Source: Salinicola endophyticus | Lineage (GTDB): Bacteria; Pseudomonadota; Gammaproteobacteria; Pseudomonadales; Halomonadaceae | Direction: 5' to 3' | Length of the DNA stretch: 64,000 nt | Assembly: GCF_003206575.1 (NCBI RefSeq) | Contig: NZ_PZJO01000002.1 | Span: 596,390 to 660,389, forward strand | In this document: in pieces, positions 9,288-17,672 of the stretch | Layout: each line of letters starts with the position of its first letter | Position numbering within the stretch: the first letter of the stretch is position 1 | Notes under the pieces: generated by a model | The model's database searches: none | The model's input: the letters and a program-made list of their open reading frames with translations, nothing else | Told to the model about the DNA's origin: nothing | Made by a program: the position numbers and the translations under genes

Positions 9288-9531
9288 GTCGACTCCAGAC
9301 AGGAAAAACCGCACCCGCCCATGGCGCTGCCGCGGGTGCTCGTGAAGCGCCGCATTATGCCAAGGTTACGGTTTCAGGTCATGACGATCCGGGTAACAGC
9401 GAGACACCTGCGGCAAGTCGACGGCACGCTCGGCGCGGGATCTGACGTCGTGCGCCGCGCAACCTCGGCCCCCAGCGCTACGCCCGACGCCCTGATCGCC
9501 CTAGTGCTGGCCGGCCTGAATCTTGACGGGA

Positions 9532-11232
9532 CTACGTCTCGGCCGACGCACGCCGCAATTTGTTCACCGCCGCCTCGATGGAGCGTTCGTAGCTGACCAG
9601 CGGTGGGCGCACGCCATTGGCGAACAGCATCCGCCGCATGTCACTGTGGGTGCCGGTCAGCGCAATGCGGATACCGGCACGCCGCGAGGCGCTCAGCATG
9701 CCCTCCAGGGCGCGGGCGGCACTGACATCGATGAAGGGCACCTCGGTGAAGTCGAGAATCAGCCCGCGGTGGCGATCGGACACCCGCGCCAGGATCGACT
9801 CGATCGAGGTGGCGGCCCCGAAGAACCAGGCGCCGGAGAGCCGATAGACCACCAGCTCGGGATCGGCGGGTGAAAGCCCTGTGTCACGGTAGTCGAAGCT
9901 CGTATCCGCCACATCCTCCGGCACCCAGGGCATCTGCGCCGCCCCCACGGTGCGCGACATGCGCTGGATGAACAGCAGCGCGCCCAGCAGCGTGCCGGCC
10001 AGAATCCCCTCGGTCAGATCGCGGAAGACCGTCAGTAACAGCGTGATCAACAGTACCGCGGCATCGCCCCGCGACGCCCGCAGCAGACTGACGAAAGCGT
10101 GCTTCTCGATCATGTTCCAGGCCACCACCGCCAGCACCCCGGCCAGGCTCGCCAGCGGGATATAGTCCAGCAGCGGGGCCGCCAACAGAATGAACAGCAA
10201 TAACAACAGCGCATGCAGCATGCCGGCGATCGGGCTCGCGGCGCCGGCCCGCACGTTGGTGGCCGTGCGCGCAATGGTGCCGGTGACACAGATACCGCCG
10301 AACAGTGCCGAGGCGACGTTGGCCACCCCCTGAGCCACCAGCTCGCAGTTGGCGCGGTGGCGGCGCCCGCTCATGCCGTCCGCCACCACCGCCGACAGCA
10401 GCGATTCGATCGCCCCCAGCAGCGTGAAGGCCACGGCGCTGGGCAGGACCTCGATGACCTTGTTCCAGGAGAGCGCCGGCAGCGATGGCATCGGCAGGGT
10501 TTCCGGAATGCCGCCGAAAGCGGAGCCGATGGTCGCCACCGGCAGATCCAGCAGCGCCGTCGCCCCCGCGGTCACCGCTATCGCCACCAGCATGCCCGGC
10601 CAGCGCGGTCGTAAGCGCTTGACCAGTACGATGGTGGCGATGGTCGCCAGGGCCAGCGCCATGGTGACAGGGCTGGCCGTGGGCAGCGCCTGCCAGATCG
10701 CCGGCAACTTCTCCAGCAGCGGGCCGGGCTCCTGCCCGGCGAAGGTCAGCCCCAGCAGCGGCTTGAGCTGGCTGGCGAAGATGATCAGCGCGATCCCGGC
10801 GGTAAAACCGACCGTCACCGGATAGGGGATCAGGCGGATCAGGCTGCCCAGCCGCAGCCAGCCGATCAGTGTCAGCATTACCCCCGAGAGCAGAGTGGCG
10901 AGTAGCAGCCCTGCCATGCCGTGAGCCTGCACGGTCGCCGCCACCAAGACGATGAAGGCGCCCGCCGGACCGCCGATCTGGAAGCGGCTGCCGCCCAGCA
11001 GCGATACCAGAAAGCCACCGATGATGGAGGTATAAAGTCCCTGGGCGGGAGAGGCGCCGGAGGCCATCGCAATGGCCATCGACAGCGGCAGCGCGACGAC
11101 GGCCACGGTCAGCCCGGCGATCAGATCGGCGCGCAGTTTGGCGAGCCCATACCCTTCGCGCAGGACGGTCACCAGCTTGGGGGTGAAGAGCGCCGCGAAA
11201 CCCGGCGCATTGGCGGTGCGGACATGCTTCAT
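9532..11232 (-). CDS. SulP/SLC26-family inorganic anion transporter with STAS domain
   Basis: An inner-membrane transporter of 566 residues. Residues about 30-410 contain ten or more hydrophobic helices with the SulP features LPLSMAIAMASGASPAQGLY and FQIGGPAGAFIVLV. A cytoplasmic STAS domain occupies about 440-555, with LILDFTEVPFIDVSAARALE. Family members carry sulfate, bicarbonate or C4-dicarboxylates (DauA); the substrate here cannot be read from sequence. It lies 48 bp downstream of a small XRE-type regulator on the same strand, so the two probably form one transcript. The ribosome binding site is weak (AAGG about 12 bases upstream). Confidence 0.9.
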   Translation of the reverse strand: MKHVRTANAPGFAALFTPKLVTVLREGYGLAKLRADLIAGLTVAVVALPLSMAIAMASGASPAQGLYTSIIGGFLVSLLGGSRFQIGGPAGAFIVLVAATVQAHGMAGLLLATLLSGVMLTLIGWLRLGSLIRLIPYPVTVGFTAGIALIIFASQLKPLLGLTFAGQEPGPLLEKLPAIWQALPTASPVTMALALATIATIVLVKRLRPRWPGMLVAIAVTAGATALLDLPVATIGSAFGGIPETLPMPSLPALSWNKVIEVLPSAVAFTLLGAIESLLSAVVADGMSGRRHRANCELVAQGVANVASALFGGICVTGTIARTATNVRAGAASPIAGMLHALLLLLFILLAAPLLDYIPLASLAGVLAVVAWNMIEKHAFVSLLRASRGDAAVLLITLLLTVFRDLTEGILAGTLLGALLFIQRMSRTVGAAQMPWVPEDVADTSFDYRDTGLSPADPELVVYRLSGAWFFGAATSIESILARVSDRHRGLILDFTEVPFIDVSAARALEGMLSASRRAGIRIALTGTHSDMRRMLFANGVRPPLVSYERSIEAAVNKLRRASAET

Positions 11233-11280
11233 GACGAGCGAGGCCTTTCGAGTCGAGTGTGGGCGGTGATATCGGCGGCG

Positions 11281-11541
11281 TTACGACTTGCCGGGCGCCG
11301 TCTTGAGACGCACTCCGCGCCCGGTGGCCTGGCTGATCGCCTCATCGCCGATCAGCTCGACACCGGCGCGCTCCAGCGCCTCCACGACCTTGGTCAGGCT
11401 GTCGATGACGCCGCGCACGGTGCCAGGGCTGGCTTCCATACGCTGAATGGTGGGTACCGAGACGCCCGCCAGCGCCGCCAGGGCGCGCTGATCGATGCCC
11501 AGCAGGGCGCGGGCGGCACGCATTTGAGGACCAGTGATCAT
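11281..11541 (-). CDS. Small XRE-type helix-turn-helix regulator
   Basis: An 86-residue DNA-binding protein. The helix-turn-helix is ARALLGIDQRALAALAGVS followed by VPTIQRMEAS, the Cro/C1 pattern, and occupies most of the first 40 residues. The C-terminal half (VVEALERAGVELIGDE) is the beta-hairpin/helix tail common in single-domain XRE regulators. The ATG at 11541 has GGAG six bases upstream; an upstream in-frame start at 11574 has none. Position directly ahead of the SulP gene, with tandem palindromes 74-111 bp upstream of its start, suggests autoregulation and control of the transporter. Confidence 0.85.
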   Translation of the reverse strand: MITGPQMRAARALLGIDQRALAALAGVSVPTIQRMEASPGTVRGVIDSLTKVVEALERAGVELIGDEAISQATGRGVRLKTAPGKS

Positions 11542-11614
11542 TTCACGCTCCACCAGGTGAGACTTGGCACCCACTCAGTCTAAAGCATCGATAGTCGTTT
11601 CTAAACATCTCAAG

Positions 11615-11652
11615 TGATATCTCAGATATCAAAATAGATATTTTCAAATATC
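11615..11652. promoter_or_regulatory. Two tandem palindromes, candidate operator of the XRE regulator
   Basis: TGATATC-tca-GATATCA (11615-11631) is followed by GATATTT-tc-AAATATC (11637-11652). Both have perfect 7-bp arms, and their centres are about 21.5 bp apart, two helical turns. The block is AT-rich inside GC-rich DNA and sits between the divergent XRE-sulP and aldo/keto reductase genes. On the minus strand TTGATA within the first element with a weak -10 could place a promoter here. That the XRE protein binds is inference. Confidence 0.6.
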
Positions 11653-11764
11653 ACCCAAGGGGCAAGAAGCGCCCGCGCAGGCAGCCGCCGAGCGCGTCTC
11701 GCGCGGCGTTCCCTACGCTACCTGCTAAGTTAGAAGGCGTACGCTCATTCTCGGGAGTCGCATC

Positions 11765-12751
11765 ATGCAACTACGTCGCCTCGGCCAGACCGGGCTCAAG
11801 GTCTCTCCGCTGTGTCTCGGCACCATGACCTACGGCACGCCGCGCTGGCGCGACTGGGTGCTCGACGAGGCGCAGAGCCGCCCCTTCATCCAGCAGGCAC
11901 TGGAGGCCGGGATCAACTTCTTCGATACCGCCGACATGTACTCCGACGGCGAGTCCGAGCGCGTGGTGGGACAGGCGCTCAACGACTTCGCCCGGCGCGA
12001 GGAGGTCGTGGTGGCGACCAAGGTCTACAACCCCACCGGCAACCGCTCGCCCAACGAGCGCGGGCTCTCGCGCAAGCATATCCACCACGCCATCGATGCC
12101 TCGCTCGGCCGGCTGGGAATGGAGTATGTCGATCTCTATCAGACCCATCGCTGGGACTACGACACCCCTATCGAAGAGACCATGGAAGCGCTGCATGAGG
12201 TGGTCAAGGCGGGCAAGGCTCGCTATATCGGCGCCTCCAGCATGCACGCCTGGCAGTTCGCCAAGGCCCAGCACGTCGCCGAGCGCAATGGCTGGACACG
12301 CTTCGTCACCATGCAGCCGATGGTCAACCTGATCTATCGCGAGGAGGAGCGCGAGATGCTGCCGCTGTGCCGCGACCAGGGGGTCGGCGTGATCCCGTGG
12401 AGCCCGCTGGCACGTGGCATTCTCGCCGGCAGCAAGGCAGTGGACAGCGAGGGCACCACCACCCGCGCGCGCAGCGACGAGCAGATGCGCGCCTGGAACC
12501 TGGGCCAGGATCGAGACGCCCCGGTGATCGAGGCGCTGGGCCAGGTGGCCAAGGCCCGCGGCGTGTCGCCGGCGCAGATCGCCCTGGCGTGGCTGTTGCA
12601 CAAGCCCGGTATCACCGCCCCGATCGTCGGCGCCAGCAAGGCACATCATCTCGACCAGGCGCTGGGCGCGCTCGATATCACCCTGAGCGAAGACGAGATC
12701 GCCACGCTGGAAGCTCCCTACGTGCCCCACGAGGTGGTCGGCTTCAACTGA
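11765..12751 (+). CDS. yajO: Aldo/keto reductase, YajO type
   Basis: A 328-residue cytosolic NAD(P)H-dependent oxidoreductase of the (beta/alpha)8 aldo/keto reductase superfamily. It resembles E. coli YajO along its length: LCLGTMTYG, INFFDTADMYSDGESE with catalytic Asp and Tyr, VATKVY with Lys, YQTHRWDYDTPIEET with His, NLIYREEEREMLPLC and the C-terminal PHEVVGF. YajO has been linked to 1-deoxyxylulose 5-phosphate formation, but the physiological substrate is not settled. It is monocistronic and divergent from the XRE-sulP pair. Confidence 0.9.
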   Translation: MQLRRLGQTGLKVSPLCLGTMTYGTPRWRDWVLDEAQSRPFIQQALEAGINFFDTADMYSDGESERVVGQALNDFARREEVVVATKVYNPTGNRSPNERGLSRKHIHHAIDASLGRLGMEYVDLYQTHRWDYDTPIEETMEALHEVVKAGKARYIGASSMHAWQFAKAQHVAERNGWTRFVTMQPMVNLIYREEEREMLPLCRDQGVGVIPWSPLARGILAGSKAVDSEGTTTRARSDEQMRAWNLGQDRDAPVIEALGQVAKARGVSPAQIALAWLLHKPGITAPIVGASKAHHLDQALGALDITLSEDEIATLEAPYVPHEVVGFN

Positions 12752-12851
12752 GCCGGAGTGCTGGCGGCGCCCGATGCGGGCCGCACCGGCGAGCGCTCCA
12801 GGCAGCGCCAGCGAGTGGCGCGGGCGCAGGCGCGGTGGCATCATGAAGCCT

Positions 12852-12870
12852 GGCGGCCCGCGGGGCCGCC
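12852..12870. terminator. GC hairpin after the YajO-type gene
   Basis: GGCGGCCC and GGGCCGCC pair perfectly across a 3-base loop, about 100 bp past the yajO stop and 120 bp before the aminotransferase start. No T-tract follows on the plus strand, so terminator function is tentative. The rest of the 240-bp gap shows no credible small gene. Confidence 0.35.
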
Positions 12871-12991
12871 GAACCAGACCAGAGTTTGTGAGACACGCCA
12901 GGCCGGGCGACAGCGCGATGCGCAGAGACGTTAGCGTGTCGCGCCCGGCCTACCACCATGGCCGCCAGAATCGACGAGGTAGTGCACGCCA

Positions 12992-14182
12992 ATGTTTGAG
13001 AAGATCGAGCGCGTTCCCGGGGATGCCATTCTCGGGCTGATCGAAGCCTACAACCAGGATAGCAATCCGCAGAAGGTCGATCTCGGCGTCGGCGTCTACC
13101 GCGATGCCCACGGCCACACGCCGATCATGCGCGCCGTGAAGCAGGCCGAGGCGTATCTGCTGGAGCACGAGCAGACCAAGAGCTACATCGGCTCCCACGG
13201 CGATCCGCGCTACGGCAAGGTGCTGCTGCCGCTGGTGCTGGGCGCCGACTCTGCGGTCCTGGCGGCCGACCGTGCCAGCGCCACCCAGTCACCGGGCGGC
13301 ACCGGCGCGCTGCGGCTGGCGGCGGACTTCATCAAGTCGAACCTGCCGGGCAAGCGCATCTGGCTCTCCGACCCGACCTGGCCCAACCATCTGGGCATCT
13401 TCGACGCCGCCGGCATCGAGATGCGCAAGTACCCCTACGTCAGCGCCGACAACCGCCTCGACTTCGACGCCATGCTGGCGACGCTCAAGGAAGTACCGCA
13501 GGGTGACGTGGTGCTGCTGCACGCCTGCTGTCACAACCCGTCGGGCTTCGATCTCGACCGCGAGCAGTGGCAACAGGTGCTGGAAGTGGTCAAGTCGCGC
13601 GGCCTGCTGCCGCTGGTGGACTTCGCCTACCAGGGCTTCGGCGAGGGACTGGAAGCGGACGCCTACGGGGTGCGGCTGATGGCCGAGAACCTCGACGAGG
13701 TGCTGATCACCAGCTCCTGCTCGAAGAACTTCGGCCTCTACCGCGAGCGTACCGGCTGTCTGATCGTGATCGCCAAGAATGCCGAACAGATGCAGAACGT
13801 GCGCTCGCAGATGGCGATCGTGGCGCGCGAGAACTACTCCAACCCGCCCTCCCACGGCGCTGCCATCGTCACCGAGATCCTCGAGTCGGCGGAGCTGGCA
13901 CGGGTGTGGCGCGAGGAGCTGACCGAGATGTGCGACCGCATCAACGGTCTGCGCAGCGACCTGGTCAGTGCGCTTGCGCCCTACGGCCTCGATAAGCGCT
14001 TCGCCCACGTCGCCGCCCAGCGCGGCATGTTCTCCTACACCGGGTTGAGCGCCGAGCAGGTCAAGCGCCTGCGCGACGAGTTCAGCATCTACATGGTCGG
14101 CTCCGGCCGCGCCAACGTGGCCGGCTTCACCAGCGAGAACCTGCCCTACGTGGCCAAGGCGATCGCTGCCGTGGTCGACTGA
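12992..14182 (+). CDS. Aromatic/aspartate aminotransferase (class I, PLP)
   Basis: A 396-residue class I aminotransferase of the AspC/TyrB group, exchanging amino groups between aspartate or aromatic amino acids and 2-oxoglutarate in the cytosol. Family features are VDLGVGVYRD, a GGTGALRLAADF stretch in the cofactor phosphate region, CCHNPSGFDL, DFAYQGFGEG and SSCSKNFGLYRERTG with the PLP lysine at 245. Sequence alone does not separate AspC from TyrB/PhhC, so no symbol is given. The start matches the family N-terminus MFEKIERVPGD. A strong bidirectional terminator follows. Confidence 0.92.
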   Translation: MFEKIERVPGDAILGLIEAYNQDSNPQKVDLGVGVYRDAHGHTPIMRAVKQAEAYLLEHEQTKSYIGSHGDPRYGKVLLPLVLGADSAVLAADRASATQSPGGTGALRLAADFIKSNLPGKRIWLSDPTWPNHLGIFDAAGIEMRKYPYVSADNRLDFDAMLATLKEVPQGDVVLLHACCHNPSGFDLDREQWQQVLEVVKSRGLLPLVDFAYQGFGEGLEADAYGVRLMAENLDEVLITSSCSKNFGLYRERTGCLIVIAKNAEQMQNVRSQMAIVARENYSNPPSHGAAIVTEILESAELARVWREELTEMCDRINGLRSDLVSALAPYGLDKRFAHVAAQRGMFSYTGLSAEQVKRLRDEFSIYMVGSGRANVAGFTSENLPYVAKAIAAVVD

Positions 14183-14222
14183 CGGGGCTGAGATAGCAGC
14201 GCTACCGACAGCGCATTGACGC

Positions 14223-14251
14223 AAAACGCCCGGCCACTGGCCGGGCGTTTT
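14223..14251. terminator. Bidirectional intrinsic terminator
   Basis: AAAACGCCCGGCC and GGCCGGGCGTTTT form a perfect 13-bp stem around ACT, with A and T runs built into the ends so it works on both strands. It separates the convergent aminotransferase and EF-hand genes. Confidence 0.9.
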
Positions 14252-14281
14252 ACGTAGACGATACGGCAACCGTTTGGCGAG

Positions 14282-14731
14282 TTACTCCGAGGGCGCGAGG
14301 GTATCCGAGCCCATCGCCTCGCGAAAGCGCTGGTGGGTGATGCCGCCGGACTCGGGGTCGGCGAGCCGCTCGAACAGCGCCTGCTGCTTGGCACTGACCG
14401 CTTCGTCACGGTCGATGACCCCATCGCCGTTGACGTCGAGCTGGTCGAAGCTCAGCGCGTTGGGGCGCTGATCCACCGGCGTCTGGGCACCACCGTCGGT
14501 GAAGGCGGCGTTGTCGCGCCCCACCCCGCCGGACTTCTCGATCGACTCACGGTCGACCTGGGAGGCGTTGGCCGGCGGCTGCGGCTGGCCGCTATCGGCC
14601 TTGACCGTCAGGCTCGAGTCGTCGCCGTCCGCGGCGCCATCGGCCGTCTGTGCCAGGGCGGGCAGCGCACTGCCCGCAGCCAGCAAACCGATACCCAGAC
14701 GCAGAGCCCAGGGACGTGTCCAAGAACGCAT
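14282..14731 (-). CDS. Secreted or periplasmic EF-hand protein
   Basis: A 149-residue exported protein with an N-terminal signal peptide (RLGIGLLAAGSALPALA, probable cleavage after residue 27). A disordered Asp/Gln/Pro-rich region follows, then a canonical EF-hand loop DVNGDGVIDRDE at 99-110 with acidic residues at the calcium-ligand positions. A second, degenerate helix pair (ALFERLADPESGGITHQRF) follows it. The function is unknown; calcium binding in the envelope is the reasonable inference. The ATG at 14731 is supported by AGAGG seven bases upstream. Monocistronic. Confidence 0.8.
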   Translation of the reverse strand: MRSWTRPWALRLGIGLLAAGSALPALAQTADGAADGDDSSLTVKADSGQPQPPANASQVDRESIEKSGGVGRDNAAFTDGGAQTPVDQRPNALSFDQLDVNGDGVIDRDEAVSAKQQALFERLADPESGGITHQRFREAMGSDTLAPSE

Positions 14732-14776
14732 GGCAGATCCTCTCAAGACGATGTGCTCTTGAGACCGCTGCCGAGC

Positions 14777-14833
14777 AAAAAAATTCGCGCAGCGACACTC
14801 CCTCGGGCCCAGCGGCCCGAGGGAGTGTCGCTG
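14777..14833 (-). terminator. 20-bp perfect hairpin plus T-tract, terminator of the dkgB-type gene
   Basis: CAGCGACACTCCCTCGGGCC at 14790-14809 is exactly complementary to 14814-14833 across a 4-base loop. On the minus strand it is followed after six bases by seven T residues (14777-14783), just beyond the end of the aldo/keto reductase gene. The stem is unusually long and perfect for a terminator. Confidence 0.85.
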
Positions 14834-14845
14834 TCCAAGGTGAAC

Positions 14846-15658
14846 TTACTCGTCCCAGATCGGGGCAAAATCAGGATCGGCGATACGCTCGCCGCGGTCG
14901 AGCCCATCGATCTCGGCGATCTCGGCGTCGCTCAAGCGAATCTCCAGCGCTTCGAGATTGGCCTTCTGGTGTTCCGGCTTGGTCGACGACGGAATGACGA
15001 TGATATCGCGGGCGGCGACCCAGGCCAGCGCGATCTGCGCCGGGGTCACCGCGTGATGCTCGGCGATGCGCTTGAGCACGGCATCCTCCATCACCCGCCC
15101 CACCGCCAGCGGCATGTAGGCGGTCACCTCGAGCCCCTTGGCTTGGCAGTGCTCGACCAGCGCACGGTTGGCCAGGAACGGATGGACCTCGATCTGGTTG
15201 GTCACCAGATGCTCGCCGCCGGGCAGCGCCAGCGCCTGGTCGATCTGCGCGATGGTGAAGTTGGAGACGCCGATATGCCGGGTCAGGCCGCGCTGGCGGC
15301 AGGCGTCGAGCGCACCCAGATAGTCAGCCATGGGCACCTCGTCGTTGGGCGAGGGCCAGTGGATCAGGGCGAGATCGACCTGCTCGAGGCCAAACGCGTC
15401 GAGGCTCTGCTCCAGGCTGGCGGTGAGCGCCGCCGGCTCGAGCTGATCCCACCAGATCTTGGTGGTGATGAAAAGCTCGTCGCGGGCGATACCGCTCTGG
15501 CGCACCGCCTTGCCCACCGCGGCCTCGTTGCCGTACATCTGGGCGCTATCGAGGTGGCGGTAGCCGAGGTCGAGCGCCGAGGTCACCGAGTCGATGACCG
15601 CCTGCTCCTTGAGACGATAGGTACCCAGGCCCGGCTGCGGCAGAAGATGACGTGACAT
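14846..15658 (-). CDS. dkgB: 2,5-diketo-D-gluconate reductase B-type aldo/keto reductase
   Basis: A 270-residue cytosolic NADPH-dependent reductase, the length of DkgB (267). It tracks E. coli DkgB: GLGTYRLKEQAVIDSV, LDLGYRHLDSAQMYGNEAAVG with catalytic Asp and Tyr, TTKIWWDQL with Lys, LALIHWPSPNDEVPM with His, and IGVSNFT. DkgB reduces 2,5-diketogluconate and methylglyoxal-type carbonyls in enteric bacteria; the role here is inferred. Start ATG at 15658 with GAGGAG upstream. Divergent from the flavoprotein gene with 128 bp between starts. Confidence 0.9.
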   Translation of the reverse strand: MSRHLLPQPGLGTYRLKEQAVIDSVTSALDLGYRHLDSAQMYGNEAAVGKAVRQSGIARDELFITTKIWWDQLEPAALTASLEQSLDAFGLEQVDLALIHWPSPNDEVPMADYLGALDACRQRGLTRHIGVSNFTIAQIDQALALPGGEHLVTNQIEVHPFLANRALVEHCQAKGLEVTAYMPLAVGRVMEDAVLKRIAEHHAVTPAQIALAWVAARDIIVIPSSTKPEHQKANLEALEIRLSDAEIAEIDGLDRGERIADPDFAPIWDE

Positions 15659-15786
15659 GAAGCGGCTCCTCGATCGTGCGGAGAGGTGAAAAAAACCGTA
15701 CCGATAGGCAGCGCCCGCCTCCCCGCGCTCGGGCGCCGCCCCTGTCCATGCTAGACTCAAGTTCGATTTTCTGCCCGGATCGAGGC

Positions 15787-16908
15787 ATGTCAGACGCCAC
15801 GCCCTCCCCGCACCGCCAGCAGCTACTTCTCGTCGGCAACGGCGATGCCCACCTGCATGTCGCCAGCCACGCCCGCCAGCTGGCGCAGGCGGGTATCGAC
15901 GTCACCCTGATCACACCCCAGCCGTTCGCCTTCGCCGACTGGCTCGGCGGTATGCTCGGCGGCGAGTGGCAACTCGACGACGTGCATCTGCCCGCATCAC
16001 GCATTACCGCCCACGGCGCCACCCATGTGGCCGCCAGCGTGGTCGCCGCCGACCGCAGCAATCGCCGAGTGACCCTGGACAACGGCCAGCGCCTCGACTA
16101 CGACTGGCTGTCGATCGATCTGCCACCGGTGGTCGACGCCCAGGCCATTCCCGGCTTCTACACCGCCCAGGGCATCTATGGCGCCAGCGCCGATTCCCTG
16201 TGGGCGCTGCGCCAGCAGCTCGAGAGCGAGCTGGCCGACCCCGCCCGACGCCTGTCCAACGTGGCGGTGCTGGGCGGCGGCGCCCTGGGGGTGGAGCTGG
16301 CAGCCAACCTGCTGGCGCTGGGGGAACGCTACGGCCGCCCGCTGCCGGTGGCGCTGATCGGCAACGAGCGCCAGCCGCTGCCCGACGCCTGCCGTCGCGC
16401 CAACCGCTGGCTCACCCGGCGGCTGCAGCGGCGCGGCCTGCGCCTGGAACTGGTGGCCACGGCAGCGCGCTACGAGCGCGACAGCCTGATCCTCGACGAC
16501 GGTACCGCCGTCGACGCCGACCTGCTGCTGGTGGTCGAAGCGCTGCGCCCGCCGCCGGCCTTCGACGTCTTCGGGCTGGCCCATGACGCCCAGGGGCGGG
16601 TCGAGGTCGACCCGCGCCAGCGCTGCCGCGAAGATCCACGGGTGTTCGTCAACCAGCCCAGCGCCCCCGGAAAGACCACGCGTCGCGCCACCCGTGAGCG
16701 TGCCACCGGCCTGCTCTCAGCGCTGCTGGCGCTGGGCGATGCCCCCACCCCGGCCAGGACCCACGATAGCCACTGGAAGGCGCTCAATCTCGGCGACCTG
16801 CGCGATATCGCATGGCGCGGCTCGCTATGGTGCCGCGGGCGCTGGGTACGCCGGCTCAAGCATCGCCGCGACCGCCGTGAGGTGGCACGCTACCTGGACG
16901 ACACCTGA
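15787..16908 (+). CDS. NDH-2-like FAD/NAD(P)-dependent oxidoreductase
   Basis: A 373-residue two-dinucleotide-binding flavoprotein of the pyridine nucleotide-disulfide oxidoreductase fold. The first beta strand reads QQLLLVGNGDAHLHVA, a degenerate version of the GxGxxG FAD motif with Asp-Ala-His in place of the usual small residues. The NAD(P) motif VAVLGGGALGVELAANLLAL at about 159-178 is canonical. The C-terminal 60 residues are Arg-rich. It resembles type II NADH dehydrogenases and the flavoprotein domain fused to some SelD proteins; no quinone-anchoring motif is evident, so the electron acceptor is unknown. Confidence 0.75.
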   Translation: MSDATPSPHRQQLLLVGNGDAHLHVASHARQLAQAGIDVTLITPQPFAFADWLGGMLGGEWQLDDVHLPASRITAHGATHVAASVVAADRSNRRVTLDNGQRLDYDWLSIDLPPVVDAQAIPGFYTAQGIYGASADSLWALRQQLESELADPARRLSNVAVLGGGALGVELAANLLALGERYGRPLPVALIGNERQPLPDACRRANRWLTRRLQRRGLRLELVATAARYERDSLILDDGTAVDADLLLVVEALRPPPAFDVFGLAHDAQGRVEVDPRQRCREDPRVFVNQPSAPGKTTRRATRERATGLLSALLALGDAPTPARTHDSHWKALNLGDLRDIAWRGSLWCRGRWVRRLKHRRDRREVARYLDDT

Positions 16909-16940
16909 CCTAACCCACGCCCACGCACGTCGGCGTGCAC

Positions 16941-16974
16941 AAAAACGCGACCCCGGCACCCGGCCGGGGTCGCG
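16941..16974 (-). terminator. Intrinsic terminator of the b561-yceI operon
   Basis: CGCGACCCCGGC (16946-16957) and GCCGGGGTCGCG (16963-16974) form a 12-bp perfect stem with a 5-base loop. On the minus strand it is followed immediately by five T residues (16941-16945), an orientation that stops transcription coming from yceI. Confidence 0.85.
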
Positions 16975-16989
16975 TCGCTAGCGCACACA

Positions 16990-17013
16990 ACCGCCGCGCG
17001 TCAGCGCGGCGGT
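16990..17013. terminator. Second hairpin next to the yceI stop
   Basis: ACCGCCGCGC and GCGCGGCGGT form a perfect 10-bp stem around GTCA, seven bases beyond the yceI stop. Having no T-tract of its own, it may stall polymerase or protect the message ahead of the terminator at 16941-16974. Confidence 0.45.
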
Positions 17014-17019
17014 ACGGCA

Positions 17020-17604
17020 CTACTGGCGGATGCCTTCGAGTACCACGTAGAGATCCACGCTGTGCATCGGCGCCGGGAACTGACTCATGTCGATGTCGAA
17101 GTCGGCCAGATCCAGGGTCGTGGTCGCTTCGAAGCCCTGACGATAGCCACCCCAGGGGTCGTCGCCGCCGCCGATGTGATCGACGTCGAAGGTCACCTTG
17201 CGTGTCACCCCGTGCAGGGTCAGCTCCCCGGTCATCTCTCCCTCTTCGCCGTCGTCGTCGATCTGGAAGCCGGTGGACTTGAAGCTCGCCTGCGGATACT
17301 TGCTGGCGTCGAGGAAGTCACCGCTCAGGATGTGCTTGTCGCGCTCGGCGTGATTGCTGTCGAGGCTGTCGACGTCGACCTTGACCGCGACGCTGGACTC
17401 CTCGGGCGCCTCGGGGTCGTAGCTGAAGTCGCCACTGAACTGCTTGAAGTCACCCAGAATATAGGAGTAGCCGAGGTGGCTGATCTTGAACTGGATGAAG
17501 GCGTGCTGGCCTTCGCTGTCGATCTTGTAGTCGGCGGCCTGGGCCTGGGTCAGCGGCAGCGCGGCGGCGACCAGGGCAGCCAGGGCGGTCTTCTTCAGCA
17601 GCAT
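17020..17604 (-). CDS. YceI-family periplasmic lipid-binding protein
   Basis: A 194-residue exported protein of the YceI lipocalin-like family, which binds isoprenoid/quinone-type lipids in a beta barrel. The signal peptide is MLLKKTALAALVAAALPLT, cleaved near residue 23 at AQA-A. The mature N-terminus YKIDSEGQHAFIQFKISHLG, then SSVAVKVDVDSLDSNHAERDKHI and GELTLHGVTRKVTFDV, are family hallmarks. The ATG at 17604 has GAGGAG six bases upstream. It follows a cytochrome b561 gene, the yceJ-yceI pairing of enteric bacteria, suggesting joint work in membrane redox chemistry. Confidence 0.92.
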   Translation of the reverse strand: MLLKKTALAALVAAALPLTQAQAADYKIDSEGQHAFIQFKISHLGYSYILGDFKQFSGDFSYDPEAPEESSVAVKVDVDSLDSNHAERDKHILSGDFLDASKYPQASFKSTGFQIDDDGEEGEMTGELTLHGVTRKVTFDVDHIGGGDDPWGGYRQGFEATTTLDLADFDIDMSQFPAPMHSVDLYVVLEGIRQ

Positions 17605-17672
17605 GCGAAACTCCTCGTGGATTGAGCTCTTGGGGGGCGCGAGCACCGGTGGCGGCCAGCGCTCGGAAACAC

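Noticed and set aside
12744..13040. Short frames on both strands between the YajO-type and aminotransferase genes
   Set aside because: Arg/Ala/Gly-rich, mutually overlapping and without ribosome sites; the gap contains only a GC hairpin.
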